From Paenibacillus sp. PCH8 (GTDB taxonomy: Bacteria; Bacillota; Bacilli; Paenibacillales; Paenibacillaceae): a stretch of DNA of 64,000 nt. Position numbers and translations under genes: made by a program. Numbering within the stretch: the first letter of the stretch is position 1; each line of letters opens with the position of its first letter. The stretch is from contig NZ_PKQK01000001.1 in assembly GCF_002968835.1 (NCBI RefSeq), forward strand, positions 2,728,001 through 2,792,000. The letters are read 5' to 3'. The notes beneath the pieces are model-generated. The model was not told the DNA's origin, made no database searches, and saw only the letters and a list, made by a program, of their open reading frames with translations. Positions 52,125-61,092 of the stretch are shown here, piece by piece.

Positions 52125-53126
52125 ATGAAAAAAGGGTTGCATGGACTGTTGATTATGTTGGCATTTGTGCTAGTATTGGCGGGTTGTGGTAAAGCGAGCA
52201 CGACAACGGAACCAAGTCAGGGTACCGATTCCGGTAGCGCTCCTGCTGAAGAGACTGCTACTCCGGTTACAGTGAAGCATAAACGTGGAGAAATTAAACT
52301 GAAGAAGCCGGCTGAACGTGTAGTGACGTTGGAATGGACATATACGGAAGATGTTATAGCCCTGGGAGTTCAACCAGTAGGTAATGCGGATAACGCTAAC
52401 TATAAGGTGTGGGTAACATCCGAAGCAGCGTTGGATGACAGTGTTACGGATATCGGAACACGCGGTGAGCCGAATCTGGAAGCTATTGCTGCATTGAAGC
52501 CAGATCTCATCATTGCTAATGCAGATAATAATAATGCGGTTTACGACCAGCTTAATGCGATTGCACCAACGATTGAATTCGACCCTTACGATGGCGATGG
52601 CTATAATTATGATAAAATGACAGAAATTTTCAACTCCATTGCAACTGCTCTTGGTAAAGAAGACAAAGCGAAGCAAGTTCTGGATGAACTTGATCAGCAT
52701 TACGCAGAAGCCAAAGAAAAGCTTGCTGCTGCGGGTAAAGAGAACTTTAACTTCGCATTGACTCAAGCATTCACGTATCAAAATGCAGTCAGTCTGCGGA
52801 TGTTTACCGATAACTCGGTAGTCATTGGAACGTTGGACAAAATTGGATTGGTTAACGATTGGAAGCCCGAGAAATTGGAGAACTATGGCTTCTCTACAGT
52901 AGGTATTGAATCCTTATCCGATGTGCAGGACAGTAACTTCATTTATATTACACAGCCAGACGATGACGTCTTTGGCACAGCAATGAAAGATAACTCCGTT
53001 TGGAACGGTCTGAACTTTGTGAAAGAAAATCGTACGTACCAACTGGACAGTACAACATGGACATTTGGTGGACCGATCTCTTCCAAAGTATTGGTTGATG
53101 GCGTAGTTGAGGCGATTACCAAATGA
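52125..53126 (+). CDS. Ferric-siderophore-binding lipoprotein of ABC importer
   Basis: A 333-residue lipoprotein with lipobox VLAGC (Cys21), a Ser/Thr-rich linker and a FecB/FhuD-type domain. RGEIKLKKPAERVVTLEWTY starts lobe 1, followed by LEAIAALKPDLIIAN and the lobe 2 region FNFALTQAFTYQNAVSLRMF. It captures a ferric siderophore or citrate-type chelate and hands it to the permease encoded next, with which it overlaps by four bases (ATGA). GGGGAGACAAGAGAT precedes ATG 52125. The earlier in-frame ATG at 52083 lies inside the Fur box region. Confidence 0.94.
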   Translation: MKKGLHGLLIMLAFVLVLAGCGKASTTTEPSQGTDSGSAPAEETATPVTVKHKRGEIKLKKPAERVVTLEWTYTEDVIALGVQPVGNADNANYKVWVTSEAALDDSVTDIGTRGEPNLEAIAALKPDLIIANADNNNAVYDQLNAIAPTIEFDPYDGDGYNYDKMTEIFNSIATALGKEDKAKQVLDELDQHYAEAKEKLAAAGKENFNFALTQAFTYQNAVSLRMFTDNSVVIGTLDKIGLVNDWKPEKLENYGFSTVGIESLSDVQDSNFIYITQPDDDVFGTAMKDNSVWNGLNFVKENRTYQLDSTTWTFGGPISSKVLVDGVVEAITK

Positions 53127-55171
53127 GTTCGGTTCAAGGATCTAAGTCAGCTATGAACTGGCGTACAATAAGCATATATGGGGGCGGTCTAACCGCTCTC
53201 ATCGTGCTTTTTTTTGTAAGTCTATGTTATGGAGAGGCGGCCATTCCACTGCATGTCGTATGGGACGCACTGACAGGCAGACAGGATACATTGGAGCATA
53301 ATATGGTCTGGGATCTGCGCATGCCGCGTACAGTGATCGGTATTCTTGCAGGCGGCGCACTGGCTGTTGCGGGTGCTTTGCTGCAGACGATTACTCGTAA
53401 TCCACTGGCTGCTTCAGATACGCTGGGTATTAATGCAGGAGCATACTTTGTGGTGGTGCTGGGAGCTATTGCTTTTCCAGGCGTGTTAAGTCAGTCTCCT
53501 TTTCTCTTCGCAGCTCTTGGTGGTTTGCTTGCAGCATTTGCGGCTTACTTCATGGGCGGCGGACGAACATCAAGCCCGGTTCGACTTGCATTATCCGGTA
53601 TGATTATATCGATGGTGCTTGGTTCATTTACAAGCGCATTACATATTTTTTTCTCCATGGAGACGCAAGGGTTATTTCTGTGGGGCTCTGGAACACTCGT
53701 CCAGAACGACTGGAGTGGTGTCTCTTACGCATGGCCTTGGGTCATTGGTTTGACAATACTTTCGTTACTATTGTCGAGACAATGGGATATGCTGGAACTG
53801 GACGAATCAACGGCTTCTTCCTTAGGACAAAAGGTGGGACTTGCTCGTGCCGGTGGACTGATCATCGCCGTGTTACTGGCGGCAGTGATTGTCAGTGTGA
53901 TTGGGCCGATTGGCTTCGTGGGCTTGGTGGCGCCGCATCTGGTTCGATTGAGCGGTGTACGTTCCAATCGATTGCTGTTGCCCGGTGTATTCATATGGGG
54001 AGCAGCACTACTGGTGGGGGCGGACGTACTCGCCAAAATGGTGCATAACTCCAGCATGGAGCTGCCTACAGGCGCCGTAATGGCGATCATCGGTGCACCA
54101 TGGCTAATCTGGCTTGTACTTACGCGGATGAAGGCAGCTAACGGGTCAGGCATGTCCGCATCCATGAGTACAGGATCACGTGTGCGTCGCTTTGCATTTG
54201 GCCCAATGGCCGTATTATTCTCGGTCGTTACCGTTGCGCTTATTCTGCTCAGTACGATGTTTGGCGGCATGCGAATTCCGCTGGGGGATCTGCTGCCGAG
54301 TCTGTTTCAGTCGGATGGACTGTTCTCTGCACTGGTTCAGCTTCGAATCCCGCGCACACTTGTAGCGGCTGGCGCAGGAGCAGCACTGGCAATCAGCGGT
54401 GTGCTCATTCAGATGGCGGTACGTAATCCGCTGGCGGATGCTTCAATTGTTGGTGTGTCCTCTGGTGCAGGGCTTGGAGCCATGATGCTCTTTATTGTGT
54501 GGCCTGGTCTACCAACGTACTTACTGCCAATCGCAGCTGTGATCGGTGCGGCCATCGCCGCAGTGGTTGTATTCTCTCTCTCTTGGAAAAAAGGGCTGAA
54601 TCCGTCTGCGGTTGTGTTGCTGGGAATCGCGATGTCTGCCATTGCGGGAGCGGGTATTCAGATTCTGATTGTTCGTGGTGCGGTGTACGGCAGCAGCGGA
54701 TATATCTGGCTTACAGGAAGCACCTATGCTCGTACCTGGGATCAGGTGAAAATTATCGGAATATTTTTAGTTATTCTGGTACCGGTAGCCTGGTGGTTGG
54801 CCCGGAGATTCGAACTGTTGGTATTCGACGACAACAGTGCCTCAGGACTCGGTCTTGGGGTACGCCGGACGAGATTACTCGCCATGGCAACAGGTGTATT
54901 GCTCGCAGCAGGTGCGGTCGCTTGTGTAGGAACTGTTGGTTTTATCGGTCTGATTGCACCACATATGGTGCGACTACTCACAGGGCATAAGTTAAGACGA
55001 TCGATGTTCCTGTCTGCACTCGCGGGTGCAGTCATGCTGGTACTGGCAGATACAATCGGCAGAACCGTCATGGCGCCAACCGAGATTCCATCAGGAATAC
55101 TCATTGCCATTATCGGAACGCCGTACTTCCTGTATCTGATGTATCGTTCGAACTGGCGTAAGTCGGTATAA
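53123..55171 (+). CDS. FhuB-type fused iron-siderophore ABC permease
   Basis: A 682-residue inner membrane protein made of two FecCD permease halves fused in tandem, about 1-335 and 350-682. Each half has the family arginine start (RMPRTVIGILAGGALAVAG; RIPRTLVAAGAGAALAISG) and the ATPase-contact loop (GPIGFVGLVAPHLVRL; GTVGFIGLIAPHMVRL). About 20 helices are expected. It works with the overlapping lipoprotein gene and an ATP-binding subunit, which is not encoded in this window. A terminator follows, so the operon has only two genes. Confidence 0.94.
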   Translation: MSSVQGSKSAMNWRTISIYGGGLTALIVLFFVSLCYGEAAIPLHVVWDALTGRQDTLEHNMVWDLRMPRTVIGILAGGALAVAGALLQTITRNPLAASDTLGINAGAYFVVVLGAIAFPGVLSQSPFLFAALGGLLAAFAAYFMGGGRTSSPVRLALSGMIISMVLGSFTSALHIFFSMETQGLFLWGSGTLVQNDWSGVSYAWPWVIGLTILSLLLSRQWDMLELDESTASSLGQKVGLARAGGLIIAVLLAAVIVSVIGPIGFVGLVAPHLVRLSGVRSNRLLLPGVFIWGAALLVGADVLAKMVHNSSMELPTGAVMAIIGAPWLIWLVLTRMKAANGSGMSASMSTGSRVRRFAFGPMAVLFSVVTVALILLSTMFGGMRIPLGDLLPSLFQSDGLFSALVQLRIPRTLVAAGAGAALAISGVLIQMAVRNPLADASIVGVSSGAGLGAMMLFIVWPGLPTYLLPIAAVIGAAIAAVVVFSLSWKKGLNPSAVVLLGIAMSAIAGAGIQILIVRGAVYGSSGYIWLTGSTYARTWDQVKIIGIFLVILVPVAWWLARRFELLVFDDNSASGLGLGVRRTRLLAMATGVLLAAGAVACVGTVGFIGLIAPHMVRLLTGHKLRRSMFLSALAGAVMLVLADTIGRTVMAPTEIPSGILIAIIGTPYFLYLMYRSNWRKSV

Positions 55172-55190
55172 ATATATCTCTGACCCCAAG

Positions 55191-55214
55191 AGTCTGCTCT
55201 CTGAGCAGGCTTTT
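55191..55214 (+). terminator. Intrinsic terminator after the permease
   Basis: The arms AGTCTGCTC and GAGCAGGCT with a three-base loop, followed by TTTT. Confidence 0.75.
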
Positions 55215-55378
55215 ATGTCGTTCTATAATAATTCCCGATGAATGAATGGTTATCAAAAGACAAAAATCCCCTCAGGTTTAACAGTGCATAGAGTCACATT
55301 AAATGAACATGGACTCGTATTCTCTGTTGACCTAGGGGGACATGATGGATGATTGAGCAAAAGGTTCTAGATCTGCTC

Positions 55379-56554
55379 CTATCTGGCTGAATGAAGTATC
55401 CCGCTGTCATCGACTGACTGTACGGCTTGCTGCAATATCTCATTCTCTTGAACGAGAGCGAATCTCACATAGCCTTCACCTGAAGGGCCGAAGGCACTAC
55501 CAGGCGTTGCGATGACTCCCGCATGTGTAACCAGATCCATAGCGAATTGCTCCGAGCTGTCGTAGTGCGACGGAATCCGGCTCCAGACGAACATGGTTGC
55601 TTCAGGTTTAGCGATATGCCATCCCAGGCTACTGAACCCTTCGCACAGAATATCCCGGCGTTCCTCGTAGATGTCTCTTACTCGCTGTACTTCAGACTGA
55701 TCTCCAGTAATGGCAGCAATAGCCGCTTTTTGAATAGGCAGGAACATGCCATAATCCATATTGGATTTTAGCTTTTTCAGCATGGAGACCATGCTCGCAT
55801 TACCCACACAAAAGCCGATTCGTGCTCCGGCCAAGCCGTATGTTTTGGACAATGAATTGAATTCTACGCCAACGTCCATGGCACCAGGGAACGCAAGGAA
55901 GCTTCCACAGGATTTTTCGTCAAAAACAAGCTCGCTGTAGGCATTATCGTGGAGCACGATAATATCGTACTTCTTGGCAAATGCAATCAGATCGTGATAG
56001 AACTGATCCGGTGCCATCGCTGTTGTCGGATTGTTGGGATAGGAGACCAGCATGAATTTTGCCCGATGAGCGATATCTTCCGGGATATCCTGAAGCTGAA
56101 TAACATATCCGTTTGCTTCTTTTTGCGGCATGTAATACAATTCTGCTCCCGCCAGTAAAGGCCCATCAGCGAATACAGGATAACAAGGGTCAGGTACAAG
56201 AACCAGATCTCCTTCATCTACGATGGATAGTGAAATATGCGCTAGTCCTTCCTGCGAGCCGAGCAAGGAACAGACTTGTGTTGTCGGGTCTAGCTCCACA
56301 GTATACCGTTGCTTGTACCATGTACTAACGGCATGCAGGAGCTCACTCTGATCATTCACGGCATAAATATAGTTCTGGGGGTCAGCTACGGCCTCGCTTA
56401 ACGCAGTAATGATATGTTGAGCAGGCGGAATATTCGGTGTGCCTACACTGAGATCAATGACCGATTGTCCTTTCTCCAGCCGCTGGCGTTTGATTTCCAG
56501 CAGACGGGTAAAGATTCCTTCACTGAAGTGGTCCATACGTTTAGCAAATTTCAT
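55379..56554 (-). CDS. Class I/II PLP-dependent aminotransferase
   Basis: A 391-residue fold-type I aminotransferase. The cofactor lysine lies in SLSKTYGLAGARIGF. SYPNNPTTAMAP and HDNAYSELVFD are the aspartate-region motifs, and a C-terminal arginine lies in EGYVRFALV. It resembles alanine-, aspartate- and LL-diaminopimelate-type aminotransferases; the substrate is not certain. ATG 56554 with GGAGG ten bases upstream is chosen over the frame start at 56587. It lies alone, convergent with the siderophore permease and on the same strand as the chemoreceptor upstream of it. Confidence 0.92.
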   Translation of the reverse strand: MKFAKRMDHFSEGIFTRLLEIKRQRLEKGQSVIDLSVGTPNIPPAQHIITALSEAVADPQNYIYAVNDQSELLHAVSTWYKQRYTVELDPTTQVCSLLGSQEGLAHISLSIVDEGDLVLVPDPCYPVFADGPLLAGAELYYMPQKEANGYVIQLQDIPEDIAHRAKFMLVSYPNNPTTAMAPDQFYHDLIAFAKKYDIIVLHDNAYSELVFDEKSCGSFLAFPGAMDVGVEFNSLSKTYGLAGARIGFCVGNASMVSMLKKLKSNMDYGMFLPIQKAAIAAITGDQSEVQRVRDIYEERRDILCEGFSSLGWHIAKPEATMFVWSRIPSHYDSSEQFAMDLVTHAGVIATPGSAFGPSGEGYVRFALVQENEILQQAVQSVDDSGILHSAR

Positions 56555-56649
56555 GATGATGTATCCTCCAATCCTCTTCGTACACACATATCTATTTATA
56601 ATAAATGGACGGAGCGCAAATGAGAAGAGGATGGAGACAGTCCACCATA

Positions 56650-58722
56650 CTATTCGACCTTAAACTGGCTCAATTCGTCTTGCAGTTGGTTCGATAACTG
56701 GTTCAATTGCTTCGAAAGATCAGCCACCTGTTCGATGCTATCCAGTTGTTCCTGTGTGCTTGCGCTAACTTCTTCTGTTGAAGCGGAGTTCTCTTCAGTC
56801 GTGGAAGAGATAATCTCCAGTGCCTGGAAAATCTCATCTTTATGCTTGTGAACTTGGGTAGTGTTGCCGGTAATCTGAACCATACGTAATTTCAGTGCTT
56901 CCAGGTCCTTGTTGATGCTGAAGAAGACTTGTTTCGTGTCCTCTACGGATTTGGCATTTTCCTCAGCGATTTTCATACCACGCATGGTATGTTCAACCGA
57001 TAGGGTGGTTTTCTCTTCAATAACATTTACTTTCTTATTGATTTCCTCTGTCGCCAGAGCAGTCTGCTCTGCAAGTTTACGAACCTCTTCAGCAACGACT
57101 GCAAAACCTCTACCGTGTTCGCCAGCACGTGCAGCTTCAATCGATGCATTGAGTGCCAGCAGGTTGGTCTGCGAAGCGATTTGTTTCACCGTATCCACAA
57201 AACTGGATATTTCATTACGACTCAGGTCAATCTCCTGAATAATAGAGGACACTGCTTGTGTGGAAGTGTGGTTCTCATCCGCCCATTTGGAGAGTTGTTC
57301 AACAACTAAGAGTCCTTGGCCACTTTGATCAACTGAGGTTTGCACCATCGTCTCGATGGCTTGAGCATCACTCGCGATTTCATCGATTTGAGTCGATAAT
57401 GAACCTGTTTTGCGTAAAATATTTTCCGTTTCAATAGACTGATAATTCGTTGCATTAGCAATCTCATTGATCGCTGTAGAGGTATCGTTCATGGTGACGG
57501 CTGTTCTTGAAGATATGGATTGCAGATCGTTAGACGACTGATTCAGGACATGAGCCGAGCTGCCGACCATCTGCAACATTCCTTGAATCTTCTGCACCAT
57601 TGAATTCAATCCCTGAGCAATCTGTCCAATCTCATTCTTGGACTGCGTATCCAGTTGAACCGTCAGGTCTCCTTGTTCGATCAACTTGATCTTGGCAAGG
57701 AGTTGTGGAATTGATCTCAAGAGGTAACGAAGTGTAATGTAACTAATGATCACGAGCAGAATGGTAGCAACGGCAAATCCGCCAAGTGTAATCCATGTGA
57801 ATGTTCCTAATTCCGCGAGAACTTCTTTCTCGGATATGGTCAGACCTACGGACCACCCTGTGTCTTTACTGGTAGCATAGCCGATATAACGAAGCTCCCC
57901 ATTGTCATTTATCAGCTGTACACCTGACTCACCAGCGATCATTTTCTTGCCAATCTCCCCAATGTCGCCTGTGCTATCTGTGATGTTTTCTTTCAAAACC
58001 TTTTCTTGATCCGGATGGTACAGAATATCCCCGGTCTTGGAAAGCAGGATGGAGTAGCCCGTGCTTCCAAGGGAATAGCTCTCCATAATTGCCGGAATAT
58101 CTTTGAAGGCGATATCAGCCGCGGTAAATCCGATGAGTTGATCACTGTCATCTTTGACTGGATAGAATATGCCCATGAGTACGCTGCCTGTCGCAAGATC
58201 AATGTACGGATCGGAGTAATATAAACCGTCTGCAGCTACAGCCGGATTATAATATGGTCGAGCTTGAATATCGAAGTCCGGGGCGGAAGCCGCACCATCA
58301 TTTTGTAGCCAAAAACCTTTACCATTCAGACCTGCGATCCAGGCATCCGCAAAGGAAGGCTCTTCTTTAACAATGGCTGCAAGCGTCTCCTGAGTTTCTG
58401 CTGCATAAGTAGAATTGGCCGCAACTGCTGCCGAGTCGGTCGTTTCTATGTATTGCCGGAACAACTTGTTGGTTGACATTTGTTTGACTAGTGCACCTTT
58501 TTCCTTAAATAATGCATCGAATTCACTTACAATTGCTTGCGTCTTGGTCTGAAGCATGGACTCCTGCTGTTTGAGCAGAATGTTTCTTGTGCTTGAGAAC
58601 ATGAATGTCCCCAGAACAGCAAAGATAACAACGATAATAACGAGTAACACAATAGATAATGTGTTGGCGATGCTGGATGTTCTTGTTTTCTTTAATTTTT
58701 GTTTTTTCAGAACGTTCGACAT
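56650..58722 (-). CDS. Methyl-accepting chemotaxis protein with dCache sensor
   Basis: A 690-residue transmembrane chemoreceptor. TM1 is at about 20-45, followed by an extracellular double-Cache sensor at about 50-310 ([48 protein letters not shown]). TM2 is at about 312-338, then HAMP at about 340-395, and a signalling coiled coil with hairpin tip [20 protein letters not shown]. dCache domains usually bind amino acids or other small metabolites; the ligand is unknown. A sigma-D-like promoter lies upstream. GGGGAGATG precedes the start. The adjacent aminotransferase gene may be unrelated. Confidence 0.94.
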   Translation of the reverse strand: MSNVLKKQKLKKTRTSSIANTLSIVLLVIIVVIFAVLGTFMFSSTRNILLKQQESMLQTKTQAIVSEFDALFKEKGALVKQMSTNKLFRQYIETTDSAAVAANSTYAAETQETLAAIVKEEPSFADAWIAGLNGKGFWLQNDGAASAPDFDIQARPYYNPAVAADGLYYSDPYIDLATGSVLMGIFYPVKDDSDQLIGFTAADIAFKDIPAIMESYSLGSTGYSILLSKTGDILYHPDQEKVLKENITDSTGDIGEIGKKMIAGESGVQLINDNGELRYIGYATSKDTGWSVGLTISEKEVLAELGTFTWITLGGFAVATILLVIISYITLRYLLRSIPQLLAKIKLIEQGDLTVQLDTQSKNEIGQIAQGLNSMVQKIQGMLQMVGSSAHVLNQSSNDLQSISSRTAVTMNDTSTAINEIANATNYQSIETENILRKTGSLSTQIDEIASDAQAIETMVQTSVDQSGQGLLVVEQLSKWADENHTSTQAVSSIIQEIDLSRNEISSFVDTVKQIASQTNLLALNASIEAARAGEHGRGFAVVAEEVRKLAEQTALATEEINKKVNVIEEKTTLSVEHTMRGMKIAEENAKSVEDTKQVFFSINKDLEALKLRMVQITGNTTQVHKHKDEIFQALEIISSTTEENSASTEEVSASTQEQLDSIEQVADLSKQLNQLSNQLQDELSQFKVE

Positions 58723-58767
58723 GTTTCATCTCCCCAGATGTGTAATAGGTTAAAACTCCTAGGTTAT

Positions 58768-58795
58768 ATATCGGGATAAAATGTAGGAAAATGTA
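58768..58795 (-). promoter_or_regulatory. Candidate sigma-D promoter for dCache chemoreceptor
   Basis: On the minus strand TACA (58792-58795), 16 bases, CCCGATAT (58768-58775). It is close to TAAA-N15-GCCGATAT, the same type as the element before the chemoreceptor at 8.3 kb. Confidence 0.45.
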
Positions 58796-58936
58796 GATTT
58801 CTGTCGGTCTATCGAAGCAAATAAATAGAAAAAACCTGAATCTCTCTAACCTTACTGAATATGTTTCCCTTTGAATGGAATTGGTTTACAATGGATGGAA
58901 TTGGATACGCGAATGAAAAGGAAAGGGGGACTGAAC

Positions 58937-59965
58937 ATGAACAAGCCATGGCATGCTTCGATACAGGGGGCTCCCTGGAATTCAGACAAAATGCATCAGG
59001 CGGTTCAATTTTTACGTCACAGAGCAACGGTTAGCTTTCGCGTAGGCGTCGACACGATCGAGGATCTGAACGAACTCGATGCCAATGTATTCTCTGCCAG
59101 ACCGGATCTTATTTTATACGTATCGAATATGGATATCAACGAGGGGTACACACCAGGATTTCTGGCGCGATTGGCACAATTGAAGCACGTGTCCGCGATG
59201 CAGCTTGCACTTCCGCAAGCACAGGATTTGACCATATTAGGTGCATTGGAACAGATGCAGTTTCTGAAGGTGAATTCAACTGCGAAAGCAATCGATCTGG
59301 ATTTTATAAGATACTATAAACAATTAAATTATCTTGAACTGCATGGGAAATTCAAAGGACTTGCCTCGATTGGCACATGCCTTCATTTGAATACGATCAT
59401 TTTCAACTGTCCTGTTGAAACGCTCGAAGTGTTGGCGGAACTGCCGATGCTCCAGTATCTGTCCCTCGACAGCTGCGAATTAAAGGGAGAACTGGATGTA
59501 CTGAAGCAGTCGACCATCCGCATGCTGAAGCTAAGCTCTGTGCGTAAATTGTTAAACATTCAGGGACTCGAACAGATGCAGCAGCTGGAATTCCTGCATT
59601 TGTCCTTACCCAAGTTGGAGCAGTTATGCGATTTTTCGAACATGAGCAACCTCAGACAGCTCGAACTGGATTATATGAAATCGTTAAGAGGTACTGAACA
59701 ACTATGGACAGCTGGCGCACTGGAGGCTATTGAACTCAAAGAGATCAATACTGCGCTCAAGGCCGAATCCTTTGCCCGTCTGACAGAGCTTGAACCATTG
59801 CTTCAGGTCGACTTTCGTTTTATAGACGTCAACAAAGGGCGCATTGCTGCCATGCGGAAATACCTGACCAATGCAGGGAAGTCTCATGTGCTTTATGAGA
59901 ATATTCCTGAGCATGAACGTATACAATCGATGGCGATCGAGCATTTAGCCAAAATATTAATGTGA
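58937..59965 (+). CDS. Leucine-rich-repeat-like protein
   Basis: A 342-residue soluble protein. The middle (about 85-290) has irregular leucine-rich repeats of 20-24 residues, such as LKHVSAMQLALPQAQDLTIL, LNYLELHGKFKGLASIG, LQYLSLDSCELKGELDVLK and LEFLHLSLPKLEQLCDF. There is no signal peptide or membrane helix, so it is probably cytoplasmic and protein-binding. ATG 58937 is chosen because AAAGGGGGA lies nine bases upstream; earlier in-frame ATGs lack this. It is a single gene. Such proteins occur in several copies in some Paenibacillus; the function is unknown. Confidence 0.85.
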   Translation: MNKPWHASIQGAPWNSDKMHQAVQFLRHRATVSFRVGVDTIEDLNELDANVFSARPDLILYVSNMDINEGYTPGFLARLAQLKHVSAMQLALPQAQDLTILGALEQMQFLKVNSTAKAIDLDFIRYYKQLNYLELHGKFKGLASIGTCLHLNTIIFNCPVETLEVLAELPMLQYLSLDSCELKGELDVLKQSTIRMLKLSSVRKLLNIQGLEQMQQLEFLHLSLPKLEQLCDFSNMSNLRQLELDYMKSLRGTEQLWTAGALEAIELKEINTALKAESFARLTELEPLLQVDFRFIDVNKGRIAAMRKYLTNAGKSHVLYENIPEHERIQSMAIEHLAKILM

Positions 59966-60109
59966 AGGAGCGCCTGTTCGGACCGATCCAACCGAGTGAA
60001 ACAGCATTATATCTTGATACAGCTCTTGTTGCCAGCTCATGGACAGGCTCTGACACTTTCTTACGAGATGGCGGCTACCGGTCGCTGTTATCATGAGAGC
60101 ATGATCTGA

Positions 60110-60829
60110 CTATGTGTTCGTATCGGTTAGTGCAGGCATGTTGATTTCTTTCACACAGGCTGCTTTGGACAGACTGACAATACAACGGACGATTGCAACC
60201 ATATCCTGAAGCGGAATGCGTGTCCCGTCATACTCGGCAAGTGCACGTTCCATGCCTTCTTCATACGGAATCTCCGCTGCAAGTTCTCCCGGATTGATGC
60301 ACGTAACTGCAATGCGATCCTTTCTCGTATGTTCTCTAAGCGCTTCCGTAATTCCCCTTATGGCAAACTTAGAGGCGACAAAAGAGACCTGCGTGCTGCC
60401 TGCATTGCTTAACCCGGCTGTTGAACCAATAAGAATGATCTTGCCTGCTGTGGACTGGCGCAGCTGAGGCAGTAAAGCCTGAATGCATACAATCGTTGAA
60501 GTCACATTTACATGAATGAGCTGACTGATATCTGCTATCTCATCTTTGTCAAACGTGTAATGATCTTCGAAACCTTCCTTTTCCCAAATACCTACATTAT
60601 AAATGAGCACATCCAACGTTTCGTTTTTCAGCTGGTCAGCCACATGGTTTGCAGCCTGAAGCTCGGAGAGATCAGCCTGAATCCATATTCGCTGTACGCC
60701 ATCCTCCAGTTTCAGACTCTCCGGCTTGCTGCGGGAAACGACCCAGACTTTATCACCTGCCTGCGGTACTCCTCTGACCAATGCATCGCCCAAACCTTTG
60801 CTGGCACCAAATACAAGATAACTTTTCAA
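60110..60829 (-). CDS. Short-chain dehydrogenase/reductase with Tyr-to-Phe change
   Basis: A 239-residue Rossmann-fold protein of the classical SDR family. The NAD(P) motif GASKGLGDALV, YNVGIWEKEG (usually NNAG) and catalytic-serine strand IILIGSTAGLSNAG are visible. The YxxxK motif reads FVASK: Phe150 replaces the catalytic tyrosine (TTT for TAT). The nearest look-alikes are YueD/benzil-reductase-type SDRs. With the Tyr missing, normal reductase activity is doubtful, and it may be inactive or have another role. Monocistronic on the minus strand. Confidence 0.88.
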   Translation of the reverse strand: MKSYLVFGASKGLGDALVRGVPQAGDKVWVVSRSKPESLKLEDGVQRIWIQADLSELQAANHVADQLKNETLDVLIYNVGIWEKEGFEDHYTFDKDEIADISQLIHVNVTSTIVCIQALLPQLRQSTAGKIILIGSTAGLSNAGSTQVSFVASKFAIRGITEALREHTRKDRIAVTCINPGELAAEIPYEEGMERALAEYDGTRIPLQDMVAIVRCIVSLSKAACVKEINMPALTDTNT

Positions 60830-60999
60830 AGTGAAAGCCTCCTTATCTATCTTATGTATTAATCCATATCTTACTATAGAAGGAAGAGGAGATCATGAAG
60901 CTTCGATGAAAATACATTTCATGTTCTGGATATCATTCCTTCACCTGATTAGAGTAAATGATTGATGATGGCAAGATCGTCTATCATTTCGTGCTGAAA

Positions 61000-61020
61000 A
61001 GCCCGCGCTTTCCGCGGGCT
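61000..61020 (-). terminator. Hairpin after GH43 gene
   Basis: AGCCCGCG pairs with CGCGGGCT and is followed on the minus strand by TTTT. A second hairpin, GCCTGG...CCAGGC (about 61034-61065), lies between it and the GH43 stop. Confidence 0.7.
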
Positions 61021-61092
61021 ACAATGAATATGTTGCCTGGCTCCACTCATGGTGGAGTTCCAGGCCCTGTCACTATTTGAATAAGCAACGGT

